Source: a virus
IMG/VR virus record: IMGVR_UViG_3300042396_000308
Location: 1-37,193 of that record
Direction: 5' to 3' (one strand)
Length of the DNA: 37,193 nt
The notes below the pieces were generated by a model, which did no database searches, was not told the DNA's origin, and saw only the letters and a list, made by a program, of their open reading frames with translations. How positions within the stretch are numbered: position 1 is the first letter of the stretch; the number at the start of each line of letters is the position of its first letter. A program made the translations under genes and the position numbers. This document shows, in pieces, positions 7,683-15,594 of this stretch.

Positions 7683-10625
7683 TTACCTCACCGCCGGTAC
7701 TTTGTCTTTGATGGTAACTAACGCCGCAGCCGCTATTTGCATATTTGCGTTAATGCCCTTCATTTCCCCTAATTGCGCTTTGTCGATGTTAGGGCCAACA
7801 TTGTTAGCAAACGCCAATTGAAGACGGTCAAAGGTTGCCCCCAAGCCCTCCATTGAAACATTTGCCTTAATCTGAAACCCACCCGGCTTTTCCAATCCGC
7901 CCTTAATCGTGCCAACTATTGCCCGAGCCATTTTCTTTGCCCGCTCGGTATTTTCTTCAAGCCTTTTTCCTAGTTCATTTCCTACGGGCGGGTTAACAAA
8001 GTCGCTAATCGCTGCGCCTACTTCCTTCGCTTTCTTTTTGTTTTCTTCCATGCCAACTTGCATTCCGTCAAGGTAGCTATCCATCTTCTTGCGCATTGCA
8101 GCGGTATCAAATATATCGGTATCGCCCTTGCCCGCCTGCCTCATTTTGTCGGCTGTATCTTTACTGATTAGCCCCATCTTTTCCATGATCCACGCCGCCG
8201 CTTTTGCAAGCTTGTTGATCATCCCCCACCAAAGGGCCGATATCGTATTAACAATTTCGGCAAACTTTTCAGCAATGGTAAAAATAAGGCTTACAACAAC
8301 TGAGGTAAAATTTTTCCAGCTTGAAAACATAAATTTGATCGCCCCGCCAACGCTTGAAATAATACCCCCGGTAGCATCCTCAAATGCGCCAAAGATGCCG
8401 TCGGCAACCTCCTTGACATAACCCCAAACTAATTTGAAAGCGTCAAGGATGAATGAAATCGTTGGCTTAACGGCCTTCTCGTATATCCACATGAAGCCAT
8501 CGGAAAGCGCACTAATCACCGCATCTGCCGCTGTTTGCAAATCAAGCCATGCTTCCACAACGGTAGACATGACCCCCTCGAAGCTTGAAGCATCCTCAAC
8601 GCTCGTACCAAAAAAGCTGGCTATTGATTCGGCAAGATAATCGACAACCCCGCCAATGGATTCGCTAACCGAGTTCCAACTTTCTTCCATACCTTCAAGC
8701 ATTGGCTTAACGGTTGAATCGTATTGGGAAACTACGCCCCCGCAGAACTTGTCAAACGCATCCCCCGCCCTTGTCCAAGCGTCCAAAAAGAATTCAATAA
8801 AGCTTGCAAGCACTTCTTCCCACGACTTGGTTGCATCAAACACCCCTGCAAAGTATCCCGCCATTGCCACGATTGCAGCCCCGGCCAATCCGATAGGGGA
8901 TAACAATGCAAAGACCGCCCCCGATAGCGCAGCAACGCCCGCAAGTAGGGTTGGTATCAACGCAGCAAAAGCCGCAACCGCAGCCGTTACCATTGCCCAG
9001 TTTGCAATGCTCGCCTTGGTTGATGCCGATAGCGTTTTAAAGTAGGCTGTAAACCTGTTTACCAAGTCTGTCGCAAGTCTGACATAGGGCGCAAACATAT
9101 CACCCACCACACGGCCCGCATACTCATACGACTTGGCCAACTGTTCCCCTTCAACGGTTCCAGCGGAAGCCGCCCGGGTAAGTGTTCCAACTGCTCCACC
9201 AATTGCTCCGCCTACGACAAGGGCCACCACCTGCATTTTTTGTAGCTTCCCGGTAATAGCCGCAATACCTTTTTCCGCTGCTGGCAGGCTTTTTGTATCA
9301 ACTTTTATTTCGGTCTTACCGCCTTTAACTACCGGGGCCAATTCTTTGCTTGCTTTTTCTTCTTTAGCCGCTGGCTTTGAAACCTTGCTGACAACCTTCA
9401 TTTCTTTAGCTGCTATTTTTTCTTCCATTGCCGCCAGTGCCGCCGCTGCCTTGGTTGTCTCTTTAAAAGCCCCAGTGCTTAAATTTAACTGCCGTGCTTC
9501 AAGTTGTAATTTTTTAGTTGCGATATCCGTGGCTTGGCTCGCCTTCATTTCAGCGGCCGCAAGTTTGACTGCCTCCTTATCGGTTGCCTGCATCTTCGCT
9601 ACCAGCAATTGGCTCTCGGCCCCAAGTAACTTTTCTTTGCTGGCCAAGTTTGCAATATTATTTGCGGAAGTTCTGAACGCTTTATCCGTTTTTAGCAGTA
9701 AACTTTCAAGACTTTTTTGGCCCTCCGATAGCTTGGCCTCGCTCTCCTTAAGCCGCATTTCCTCTTGCATTAATGCCTTGGTTGCACCGGATGCCACTTG
9801 TGATTGTGCAGCGTTTAGCGATAAGCTTCTAGTGGCAATATCCGTTGCCTTGGCTGCGCCAACTTCCGTGGCTGCTAACTTGATTGCCTCTTTATCAACC
9901 GCTTGCATCTTGGCTACTAGTGCTTGATTCTCGGCGGCAAATAGCTTTTGCTTGCCCGCTGAATTAGCAATCGCTAAAGCCTGCTTTTGAAAGCTGGCAT
10001 TAGTTTTCAGCAGGGAATTTTCAAGCGACTTTTCTGCCGTTATTAAAGCCAATTCTTGCCCTTGAAGTTTCATGTCGGCTTGCAATGCTTTTTCAGTTTC
10101 GCCGGTCTTCAACCGTAATGCCTGTGCGTTAAGCCCTAAAGTCTTTGCCGCCTGCTCCGTTGATTTTGCAACCCCCATTTCCGCAGCCGTTAACGCAATA
10201 CAAGCCTTATCGGTTGCCATCATCTTCGCCACAATGGCTTGATTCTCAGCGGCAAATAACTTTTGCTTTTGGGTTGTCCTTTGGATTTCTAATGCGCTAA
10301 ACCGGAACCCCTCGCTAGTTTTTAGCAAGGAATTTTCAAGCGACTTTTCCAGCGTGATTAGCTTTTGGGTTTGGACTTCCAGCCCGATAGACGAAAGCAT
10401 CATTGCCTTCGCTTGGCCCGACAGGCTTTTTAAAGCCGTTGCCTGCAAGGTGGTTGACTGCAACGCTTCCCGGTTGCGCTGCCCATAATTCTTGAATGAC
10501 TCGGCTAGGACTGCCGTTGCCTTGTGCGCAGTTTTGCTTTGCCCTTCAACGCCCTTGATTGCGGACTCGGTTTCTTCCAAGCCTTTGGCGACGAACTCAA
10601 TATAGCTTTCAGCCAGTTTTCCCAC
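7683..10625 (-). CDS. Tail tape measure protein
   Basis: 980 residues from a GTG start with an upstream TAGGAAGG site; it is the longest gene here, as expected for a tape measure. Residues 93 to about 405 are three tandem 105-residue alanine-rich helical repeats. A Lys/Ala linker follows, then a hydrophobic block at about 545-600 (runs such as VAAFAALIPTLLAGVAAL, then GLAGAAIVAMAGYFAGVF) suited to membrane insertion during DNA ejection, and a helical region with repeated Trp and Phe. The start overlaps the frameshift-encoded chaperone by 17 bases, the usual order chaperone then tape measure. No lysozyme or peptidase motif was seen. Confidence 0.92.
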   Translation of the reverse strand: MGKLAESYIEFVAKGLEETESAIKGVEGQSKTAHKATAVLAESFKNYGQRNREALQSTTLQATALKSLSGQAKAMMLSSIGLEVQTQKLITLEKSLENSLLKTSEGFRFSALEIQRTTQKQKLFAAENQAIVAKMMATDKACIALTAAEMGVAKSTEQAAKTLGLNAQALRLKTGETEKALQADMKLQGQELALITAEKSLENSLLKTNASFQKQALAIANSAGKQKLFAAENQALVAKMQAVDKEAIKLAATEVGAAKATDIATRSLSLNAAQSQVASGATKALMQEEMRLKESEAKLSEGQKSLESLLLKTDKAFRTSANNIANLASKEKLLGAESQLLVAKMQATDKEAVKLAAAEMKASQATDIATKKLQLEARQLNLSTGAFKETTKAAAALAAMEEKIAAKEMKVVSKVSKPAAKEEKASKELAPVVKGGKTEIKVDTKSLPAAEKGIAAITGKLQKMQVVALVVGGAIGGAVGTLTRAASAGTVEGEQLAKSYEYAGRVVGDMFAPYVRLATDLVNRFTAYFKTLSASTKASIANWAMVTAAVAAFAALIPTLLAGVAALSGAVFALLSPIGLAGAAIVAMAGYFAGVFDATKSWEEVLASFIEFFLDAWTRAGDAFDKFCGGVVSQYDSTVKPMLEGMEESWNSVSESIGGVVDYLAESIASFFGTSVEDASSFEGVMSTVVEAWLDLQTAADAVISALSDGFMWIYEKAVKPTISFILDAFKLVWGYVKEVADGIFGAFEDATGGIISSVGGAIKFMFSSWKNFTSVVVSLIFTIAEKFAEIVNTISALWWGMINKLAKAAAWIMEKMGLISKDTADKMRQAGKGDTDIFDTAAMRKKMDSYLDGMQVGMEENKKKAKEVGAAISDFVNPPVGNELGKRLEENTERAKKMARAIVGTIKGGLEKPGGFQIKANVSMEGLGATFDRLQLAFANNVGPNIDKAQLGEMKGINANMQIAAAALVTIKDKVPAVR
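9405..10349 (-). repeat. Three tandem 315-bp (105-aa) coding repeats in the tape measure gene
   Basis: Residues 93-197, 198-302 and 303-about 407 align without gaps at a period of exactly 105 codons. Anchor motifs recur in each copy: EKSLENSLLKT, EKSLENSLLKT, QKSLESLLLKT; then AAENQAIVAKM, AAENQALVAKM, GAESQLLVAKM. Because tape measure length sets tail length, repeat number should change tail length in fixed steps. Confidence 0.9.
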
Positions 10626-10830
10626 GGTTCGCCTTCCTACTTTGAATGAGTTTTATCGCCTCTGCAAAGCTCAGTTCCTTGCGGTAATGTTCCAGCGCAG
10701 CTAACTGCGGTAAAGACATTTCAGAAAGCTGTTGCAGGCTGTATCGGCCCTCCGATTTTTCCATCACATCTCGATACCATTTCGGCCGATCCTGTTCGCA
10801 CCAGCCCACCAAAAAGGACGGCCAATCTAG
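10609..10830 (-). CDS. Frameshift-encoded C-terminal domain of tail assembly chaperone (gpT-like)
   Basis: This frame has no Shine-Dalgarno or ATG of its own at its start; the first possible start is a TTG at 10812. It lies in the -1 frame of the upstream chaperone and is entered at G GGA AAC, just before that gene's TAG. The fusion would read ...GDSGN-LDWPSFLVGWCEQD... and add 73 residues to the 150-residue chaperone. The segment contains RYSLQQLSEMSLPQLAALEH, a helical pattern, and its stop overlaps the tape measure start. This is the lambda G/GT arrangement. Frameshifting is inferred from frame, slippery site and gene order. Confidence 0.8.
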   Translation of the reverse strand, partial: LDWPSFLVGWCEQDRPKWYRDVMEKSEGRYSLQQLSEMSLPQLAALEHYRKELSFAEAIKLIQSRKANRGKTG

Positions 10831-11279
10831 TTTCCCGAATCACCGCCCAGTTGAACTAGGCCCGAAGCCGTTGCAAGATCGCCCATAACAACCTCGGGCG
10901 TTGCTTGCTTAACCAAGGCAATGCAGGCTTCGTGCGTAAGCTCTGGATGATTCTTTTTAGCTAACAACCAAAACAAGAAAGCGCAGCCCGCATCGGATAA
11001 CATAGCATCACGATAAAAAGCCCCGTTTCCTTCTGCCCCGCCGTTGGCTTGCATCTTCACCGCTTCGGCTATTGCAAATTTTTGCAAGTCTTCTGGCAAC
11101 CCTTTGAGGCTGTCCGCAATTGCAGCCAGCGGGGTCTTCATAGTGCGCCTAAAATAATTGTGCAGCGTTCCGGTAATCTGATCGCTGATAGGGTCAATCA
11201 GAAAGGTCTTGCCAGCAATTACAACTGAACCCTTGCCCGCTGCTACTGACGCATTGAAATCGCCTTCATTACTCAACAT
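10827..11279 (-). CDS. Tail assembly chaperone (gpG-like)
   Basis: 150 residues between the tail tube and tape measure genes, the conserved slot of the siphophage tail chaperone. Residues 15-30 (GKGSVVIAGKTFLIDPI) and a following helical region fit a chaperone with a small beta N-terminal part. The C-terminus ends in LVQLGGDSGN, and the last two codons form part of a -1 slippery site. Ribosomes that slip make a longer G-T type fusion that would bind the tape measure. No sequence family can be named with certainty; the call rests on position and the frameshift. Confidence 0.82.
   Translation of the reverse strand: MLSNEGDFNASVAAGKGSVVIAGKTFLIDPISDQITGTLHNYFRRTMKTPLAAIADSLKGLPEDLQKFAIAEAVKMQANGGAEGNGAFYRDAMLSDAGCAFLFWLLAKKNHPELTHEACIALVKQATPEVVMGDLATASGLVQLGGDSGN
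10830..10836 (-). promoter_or_regulatory. -1 frameshift slippery site GGGAAAC in tail chaperone gene
   Basis: Read on the minus strand in phase G GGA AAC, immediately followed by the in-frame TAG of the chaperone. It has the X XXY YYZ form and differs from the lambda G-T slippery heptamer (GGGAAAG) only in the last base. The -1 frame stays open to 10609. Confidence 0.82.
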
Positions 11280-11301
11280 AAATAAATACTCCCTTGCGTT
11301 A

Positions 11302-11814
11302 TTACGCTGATTGTACGGGGTCGGTAATCACGCCAGACGATTTAAACGTACAGGCAAATTTAACCACATCGGCCACGGCGTTAACCGTTACGGCCAATGA
11401 TTCAATTCGTGCGCCAAAGGTGTAAAATTTACCGCTGTCCCCAAGGGTAAGCTTTAAAGTAACTAACGCACCAACTTCAAGCTGACCCGCTTTATCCGGC
11501 CCAAAGTTGTAATCAATTGTGGCTCCATTATTGTCTGTAAATGAAGAATCGGGGATGTTTACAGAATCCCAGATTGCATTAAACGAGCCTGCGCCCCCAG
11601 TTTTAGTTGGAAGATATTCTTCAAAGCCCTTGCTTCCGCTGTTGGTGGTTTCAACCAATGTTGATGTTTTGGTGAAGTTCCAATCCAAAATGGCGTACTC
11701 TTTTTCACCGGTAGTTCCTAGTGTCTGAACACCTCCCGTAATGGTAGGCGCAGCAAAAACAGTAACCTTACCCCCGATACCCTTTGCAAAAATTGGCGTT
11801 GCTTGAGTTGGCAT
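11302..11814 (-). CDS. Major tail (tube) protein
   Basis: 170 residues from the ATG at 11814, preferred over an upstream in-frame ATG because AAGGGGG lies 7 bases before it. The sequence is beta-rich with the pattern TPIFAKGIGGKVTVF, a central ETTNSGSKGFEEYLPT (typical of tube proteins, which often carry 'T.SGS.G.' before a loop), and a strand-rich C-terminus with KFACTFKSSG. Position between the tail terminator and tail chaperone genes supports a tail tube monomer that polymerises around the tape measure. Confidence 0.8.
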   Translation of the reverse strand: MPTQATPIFAKGIGGKVTVFAAPTITGGVQTLGTTGEKEYAILDWNFTKTSTLVETTNSGSKGFEEYLPTKTGGAGSFNAIWDSVNIPDSSFTDNNGATIDYNFGPDKAGQLEVGALVTLKLTLGDSGKFYTFGARIESLAVTVNAVADVVKFACTFKSSGVITDPVQSA

Positions 11815-11824
11815 GATTGCCCCC

Positions 11825-11989
11825 TTATTTAGATTTCTTTCCGTTCCCTTTGCTTCGCACATTGCGTCGCATTAATAACTCCTTCGCCGCAGCCGTTACC
11901 AACCACGGTTGATTCGTTTCCTTGGTGCTGGTGCTTGCAGGCTTCAACTGCTCAACCATTACAACCACGGTAAATTTGTATTCGCTCAT
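11825..11989 (-). CDS. Small basic protein between tail terminator and tail tube
   Basis: 54 residues, beginning MSEYKFTVVVMVEQ and ending in a basic tail (MRRNVRSKGNGKKSK). The start ATG overlaps the stop of the upstream gene (ATGA), and the stop is 10 bases before the tail tube start, whose Shine-Dalgarno follows directly. The tight fit leaves no room for a gap and supports a real gene. No domain is visible. The basic tail hints at nucleic acid or acidic-surface binding, or it may be a tail assembly factor; both are guesses. Confidence 0.75.
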   Translation of the reverse strand: MSEYKFTVVVMVEQLKPASTSTKETNQPWLVTAAAKELLMRRNVRSKGNGKKSK

Positions 11990-12426
11990 ATTGTGTTTGC
12001 TCCACTGGCAACCACATCAAACGATGCCTTGGTGATTAGTACATCTTCAGCGTTTCGCAAGCCCGGGTCTAATTCCACGGTGTTGCTGCTAGGCTGAAAA
12101 CATATCAATCTTCCCGCAGGTAAGGTCGTTGTCTTTTCCATGAAGTCAAAAACATTGCTAAGTAATCCCGCTACCAATTTTGCACTGGTTGAACCGGGGC
12201 CACCTGCACTGTAAATCGCCACTTGGAAGACAAAATTCTGGATAAAATGACCGTTAGTCGTAAAAGTTTTCTTGCCATCTTCAACGGTTACAATGCCATA
12301 GGGTATCGCAGTATCTTGTGGAACCCTTGCGTACCAAAGGCCACCGGGAACAAGCGTTGCGCTTACCGTAATAGCTGTCCATCTGGTTTGAATGGCTTCA
12401 AGAATATCGTAGCTGAGTGTATTCAT
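11986..12426 (-). CDS. Putative tail terminator protein
   Basis: 146 residues in the position of the tail terminator (after the tail completion gene, before the tube gene). The N-terminus (NTLSYDILEAIQTRWTAI) is a helix and the middle contains LWYARVPQDTAIPYGIVTVE, a pattern of proteins such as the DUF3168/lambda gpU-like group ('P..PY.v....'). The rest is alternating beta strands and helix as in that fold. It shares one base with the upstream gene and overlaps the 54-residue gene by four. The terminator would cap the tail tube and join it to the head. Confidence 0.65.
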   Translation of the reverse strand: MNTLSYDILEAIQTRWTAITVSATLVPGGLWYARVPQDTAIPYGIVTVEDGKKTFTTNGHFIQNFVFQVAIYSAGGPGSTSAKLVAGLLSNVFDFMEKTTTLPAGRLICFQPSSNTVELDPGLRNAEDVLITKASFDVVASGANTI

Positions 12427-12860
12427 TACGATGGCCCCATATTTACGGAAGCATCTGCAAGCTGTTTCAAAAAGCTTGCATTATCGGCCAAGGTTTGCTT
12501 CAACCCTAGACGATCTTTTGCTACTTCAAGAATCGCCCCGTAAGCCGCTTCACTTCGGTAACCCACTTTGATTCGCATGGTTGTTTCAACTTCAGATAAC
12601 TTGGTCGGTTCGTGCCTAATGGAAGCTTGCAAAAAGCCAGTTCGCTTCATCGGGTATTCGCCGGGCTGTGAAAATGGGCCAACATAAACACGCCTTGATT
12701 TGCCTGCAACCTTTACATCTTTGGTTGCGGGGGTTCGTTCCCCCAGTTTGGCCATTAACTGCTGCTCTAAAAACAAAGCGGCCCGCATGAGGTTTTGCGC
12801 CAGTTGTTTTCTGGCTTCCCCCATGACTGCGCTTGCATTACTGTTATAAATCGATGGCAT
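12426..12860 (-). CDS. Putative neck/tail completion protein (HK97 gp10-like)
   Basis: 144 residues. The motif GPFSQPGEYPMKRTGFLQAS (about 60-80) followed by IRHEPTKLS...IKVGYRSEAAYGAILEV is characteristic of the HK97 gp10-like neck protein family, where PG.P....G.L..SI precedes a 'Y...E.G' segment. The N-terminal helix (EARKQLAQNLMRAALFLEQQ) is also usual for that family. It shares one base with genes on both sides, consistent with translational coupling in the neck cassette. Confidence 0.75.
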   Translation of the reverse strand: MPSIYNSNASAVMGEARKQLAQNLMRAALFLEQQLMAKLGERTPATKDVKVAGKSRRVYVGPFSQPGEYPMKRTGFLQASIRHEPTKLSEVETTMRIKVGYRSEAAYGAILEVAKDRLGLKQTLADNASFLKQLADASVNMGPS

Positions 12861-13522
12861 TATAGAATCCTTTCAAGCGTTAAAACTTGTAGGGTGTCCA
12901 TAACATCGGGGGCTGCCCCGCTAACGATCTGATAAACCAAGCCCGCCCCATCAATAATTCGATCTGTAGACTTCCAGTTCAAACGGAAACCGCAATGACA
13001 CTCGTACCGGGTTTTGACTTGCTTTTTTCCTAAAATGTCTGTGGCTTCCGTGCCTGTTTCCTGTATACGACAGGGAACTAAACCCAGTATCAAAGTGTAA
13101 TCGCTAGCGACCCTTCCACCCGCAGCATCCTTGCTGTTGGACGGTCTGTAGAGGTTGCACACCTGCTTGAGAGCCTCCGCAAGAACTAGATTTCGTGTGA
13201 CAAGTCTCCAAGTGGATTGGAGATTGTTTAATTGAGTTTCTAACACCGTCCATATTCGCCCCGCTGCATCGGTAAGATAATCGTTGGGGTTTGGTCTTAC
13301 CCCTACTGGCACAACGGCGGCAGGCAATAACCATACCAAATCGTCGGCAGTAAATATCCCTGTGCGCTGGCTAGGTACATCACGATTGCTGATTGAACGC
13401 CGCTTGGCGGTAATACCAGTGTAGCTTTCAACATAGCCAGAAGTATGCAGCGTAAGGCCGTAGACGGTGTATGTAACCGCCTCCCGGTTATCCCACGCCA
13501 GATATTCTTGGCTAGTATTCAA
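12860..13522 (-). CDS. Putative head-tail connector (head closure) protein, possibly two-domain
   Basis: 220 residues; the start is a TTG with AAGGAAG 8 bases upstream. Two segments look related: NDYLTDAAGRIWTVLETQLN...TWRLVTRNL and TDRIIDGAGLVYQIVSGAAP...TLQVLTLERIL. Each has 'D..G..Y/W.V' followed by a strand, the pattern of small head-tail joining proteins. The protein may therefore be a tandem duplication of the SPP1 gp16-like closure fold. Position between head genes and the gp10-like gene supports this. The duplication is read by eye and is uncertain. Confidence 0.6.
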   Translation of the reverse strand: MNTSQEYLAWDNREAVTYTVYGLTLHTSGYVESYTGITAKRRSISNRDVPSQRTGIFTADDLVWLLPAAVVPVGVRPNPNDYLTDAAGRIWTVLETQLNNLQSTWRLVTRNLVLAEALKQVCNLYRPSNSKDAAGGRVASDYTLILGLVPCRIQETGTEATDILGKKQVKTRYECHCGFRLNWKSTDRIIDGAGLVYQIVSGAAPDVMDTLQVLTLERIL

Positions 13523-13524
13523 AG

Positions 13525-13839
13525 TTAAACTTCCTTATAGACAATATGCCCGCCCACAGCGGCGGCAACGGTGCTATTCAGTATCAAAGCTTCGCCCGGT
13601 TGGGTTTCTAAAACCCCAATCAAGCCCCCCGGCATCAAGTCGGTATTGCCGTTGTAAATGTTGGAGTACGCCCCCACGGACATCGGGCCAGTAAGGTCGG
13701 TGCTTGAGCTTTTGAATTTCAGCTTGGTGTTGATATCGCTAGCCACAACATAGGTAATCACTCTGATTTTTAAACCGTCTACGGCTGCAACAATGGTTGA
13801 ATCGCCGCTTGCACTGATATCAATCTTGGCAAATCTCAT
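13525..13839 (-). CDS. Small beta-rich head protein (decoration-like)
   Basis: 104 residues, with ATG at 13839 preceded by AAGGATG. The sequence has the pattern DSTIVAAVDGLKIRVITYVV, a Ser/Asp loop, LTGPMSVGAYS, then PGEALILNSTVAAAVGGHIVYKE. This beta-sandwich layout is common in small head or decoration proteins near capsid genes of phages in environmental bacteria. It overlaps the upstream gene by 4 bases. Its ribosome binding site contains CAAGGATG, the core CsrA binding sequence, and the phage encodes a CsrA. Confidence 0.6.
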   Translation of the reverse strand: MRFAKIDISASGDSTIVAAVDGLKIRVITYVVASDINTKLKFKSSSTDLTGPMSVGAYSNIYNGNTDLMPGGLIGVLETQPGEALILNSTVAAAVGGHIVYKEV

Positions 13840-14054
13840 GTTCTCATCCTTGTTATTTTTTGGTACGGGCCTTGCAATACTTGCAATGAAGTTTGCAATG
13901 CCACTAGGGAAGCGGTAAGACTTGTAAGGTAGCTTTCATGGCTGTAGCTTTCGCCGTCCACGCTGTAGGTGGGCTTGTAGGTGGCGGTTACCTCCACGAT
14001 GCGCTGGCTTACTTGGTCTATCGCTGTTTTGATTCGTTCGGTAGCGGTTGACAA
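13836..14054 (-). CDS. Small hypothetical head-module protein
   Basis: 72 residues from a TTG start that follows a good GGAGG site. The N-terminal half is a helix (TATERIKTAIDQVSQRIVEV), then TYSVDGESYSHESYLTSL followed by a second helix rich in Leu and Gln. This helix-strand-helix pattern resembles small proteins found after the capsid gene in other phages (similar to DUF6148 in outline), but the match is weak. The start lies in the gene upstream (37-base overlap). A head-assembly accessory role is inferred from position. Confidence 0.6.
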   Translation of the reverse strand: MSTATERIKTAIDQVSQRIVEVTATYKPTYSVDGESYSHESYLTSLTASLVALQTSLQVLQGPYQKITRMRT

Positions 14055-14212
14055 TGTACCACCTCCGAGAAAGTGACTTCAGAACGCAAGTGGAAACGCT
14101 CTTTGTAGATTGCTTCGGCCCCTGCCTTACTGATTGATTCGATAAGTAATTTGGGAAGACCGGCAACCCGAACTTCCCAAACTTGTAAACTTTCTGCTAC
14201 TCCCTTTTTCAT
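14018..14212 (-). CDS. Small hypothetical protein after the capsid gene
   Basis: 64 residues from the ATG at 14212, with AGGGG 6 bases before it; a TTG six bases further out is a less likely start. Sequence outline: KKGVAESLQVWEVRVAGLPK, a middle helix (LIESISKAGAEAIYKERFHL), and a polar end. It lies in the 13-base gap after the capsid gene stop and its end overlaps the next gene by 37 bases, a longer overlap than others here. No domain is recognised. Confidence 0.55.
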   Translation of the reverse strand: MKKGVAESLQVWEVRVAGLPKLLIESISKAGAEAIYKERFHLRSEVTFSEVVHCQPLPNESKQR

Positions 14213-14225
14213 CTTCAACCCCTAA

Positions 14226-15575
14226 TTAAGCTTTGTTGCGAACGGTGTGCCAAGGTGACCATACGGAAGGTATGCCACGCTCGTTGGCAAAGTAGGAAGC
14301 AACAATACCTTTATCCAACATTTCGTATTGGTTAGGGGCCGCTTGTTGGACATTTAAAGGGTAGTTCTGCATATATTTGAAGGACTTACCAGCCTGCATG
14401 ATCCACCAATATTCATCCGCATTGGCTTGCGAAAGATTAAGGCCATCCGCATCGGTGCAGCGCATTTCAATCAATGGACTGGAAAGCAATTTGAATTGTC
14501 CGGTGTAAGGATTGCCGGGGGTTTGACGAATCGACAGGTTGCTTGCGGTAGCTTGAGTAGCACCCGTTGCAATTCTGTTTTCCGTCATGTTTGCGCCCAA
14601 GATTAGTTGCGCATTAGTAAGCCTTGCAGGGTTAACCAAAATGGTGTCGGGCATAATCAAAATGCGTTTGCCAGAACCCGGGTCTTCCATTTTTGTAAAC
14701 CGCCCAATGGCTTTATTGATTGCCAAGTGATCTTCCAGCACATTGCTATGATCATTAATATAGCCCAATGTTTTGGAAGTCTGGTAGGTGTTGTAGGCGG
14801 TTCCGTTATATTTGAAGGAATTGTTTACACCAAGGATGGTGTCAATAACTTCAAGCTCTTTTCGGTATGCCAATTCTTCACCAACGCTGCCTGCAACATT
14901 TAACAGGTCGCCGGTAAGATCAAAGAAAATAGTCTCTTTCAAGATATCAACTGCGAGTGCATTTTCCCTTGTCTCTGGGGTTTCAATCCAACGCTCGTTG
15001 AACTGCGCCCGCTGGTGTGGCTCGCCGGGATTTCGCTTCTTGCCTTTGTCTCCCAAACGGTTAACGCCAATCACTTTTTGACCGTTTAATTTAGTCGCTT
15101 CAGAGGGCATTAACTGATCTGCAATCAAAGCTGGATTTTGAAAAGCCTCCAAAATTTTCACTTCAATTAAGCCGCCAACGACTGCGGTAAACGCATTAAT
15201 ATTTGCGAAGGCTGTAGGGTCAATACCGGTGCCGGTAGCCTCTAATAACGCCCTAGAATCGTTTGGAAACCCTTGCTCGACAAGGCTTCGTGCTACGGTA
15301 TGCCGTGCCATTGCCCCACCGTTTGCAGGGTCAAAATAATTGCGCCACGAACTGCCGATAATACCTTCAGCAAGTTCTTGAATACTGAATTGCTCGGGCT
15401 TCAATCGTGCTTCCCGTAGGGTTGCATTGCCTGCATGGTCACGATTAGGGGAACCGGACTTGTCCGAAAGGCCAAGGCCATGTTTGATATCGTTAAGGAA
15501 CGCCAGCTTGCCCCCTGCGGAGTGCTTGCGGGATTCGTATAGTTCTTTAACCTTCAGCGAATTAATTCTGGACAT
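14226..15575 (-). CDS. Major capsid protein (HK97 fold)
   Basis: 449 residues with a strong AAAGGAGG site. Features of HK97-type capsids include an N-terminal helical region (about 1-110, possibly a delta or scaffold-like segment), a central E-loop-like stretch around residues 165-200 (EATKLNGQKVIGVNRLGDKG), a P-domain helix (about 215-260), and the C-terminal pattern KRILIMPDTILVNPARLTNA, then PGNPYTGQFKLLSSPLI, then EYWWIMQAGKSFKYM typical of capsids of this type. Its position after protease/scaffold and decoration genes and before neck genes agrees. Confidence 0.9.
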   Translation of the reverse strand: MSRINSLKVKELYESRKHSAGGKLAFLNDIKHGLGLSDKSGSPNRDHAGNATLREARLKPEQFSIQELAEGIIGSSWRNYFDPANGGAMARHTVARSLVEQGFPNDSRALLEATGTGIDPTAFANINAFTAVVGGLIEVKILEAFQNPALIADQLMPSEATKLNGQKVIGVNRLGDKGKKRNPGEPHQRAQFNERWIETPETRENALAVDILKETIFFDLTGDLLNVAGSVGEELAYRKELEVIDTILGVNNSFKYNGTAYNTYQTSKTLGYINDHSNVLEDHLAINKAIGRFTKMEDPGSGKRILIMPDTILVNPARLTNAQLILGANMTENRIATGATQATASNLSIRQTPGNPYTGQFKLLSSPLIEMRCTDADGLNLSQANADEYWWIMQAGKSFKYMQNYPLNVQQAAPNQYEMLDKGIVASYFANERGIPSVWSPWHTVRNKA

Positions 15576-15594
15576 TGCGTCCTCCTTTAAAGGG

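Noticed and set aside
9133-9927. 264-residue plus-strand frame opposite the tape measure
   Set aside because: Antisense to alanine-rich repeat codons; the sequence is Ala/Ser-rich with no domain.
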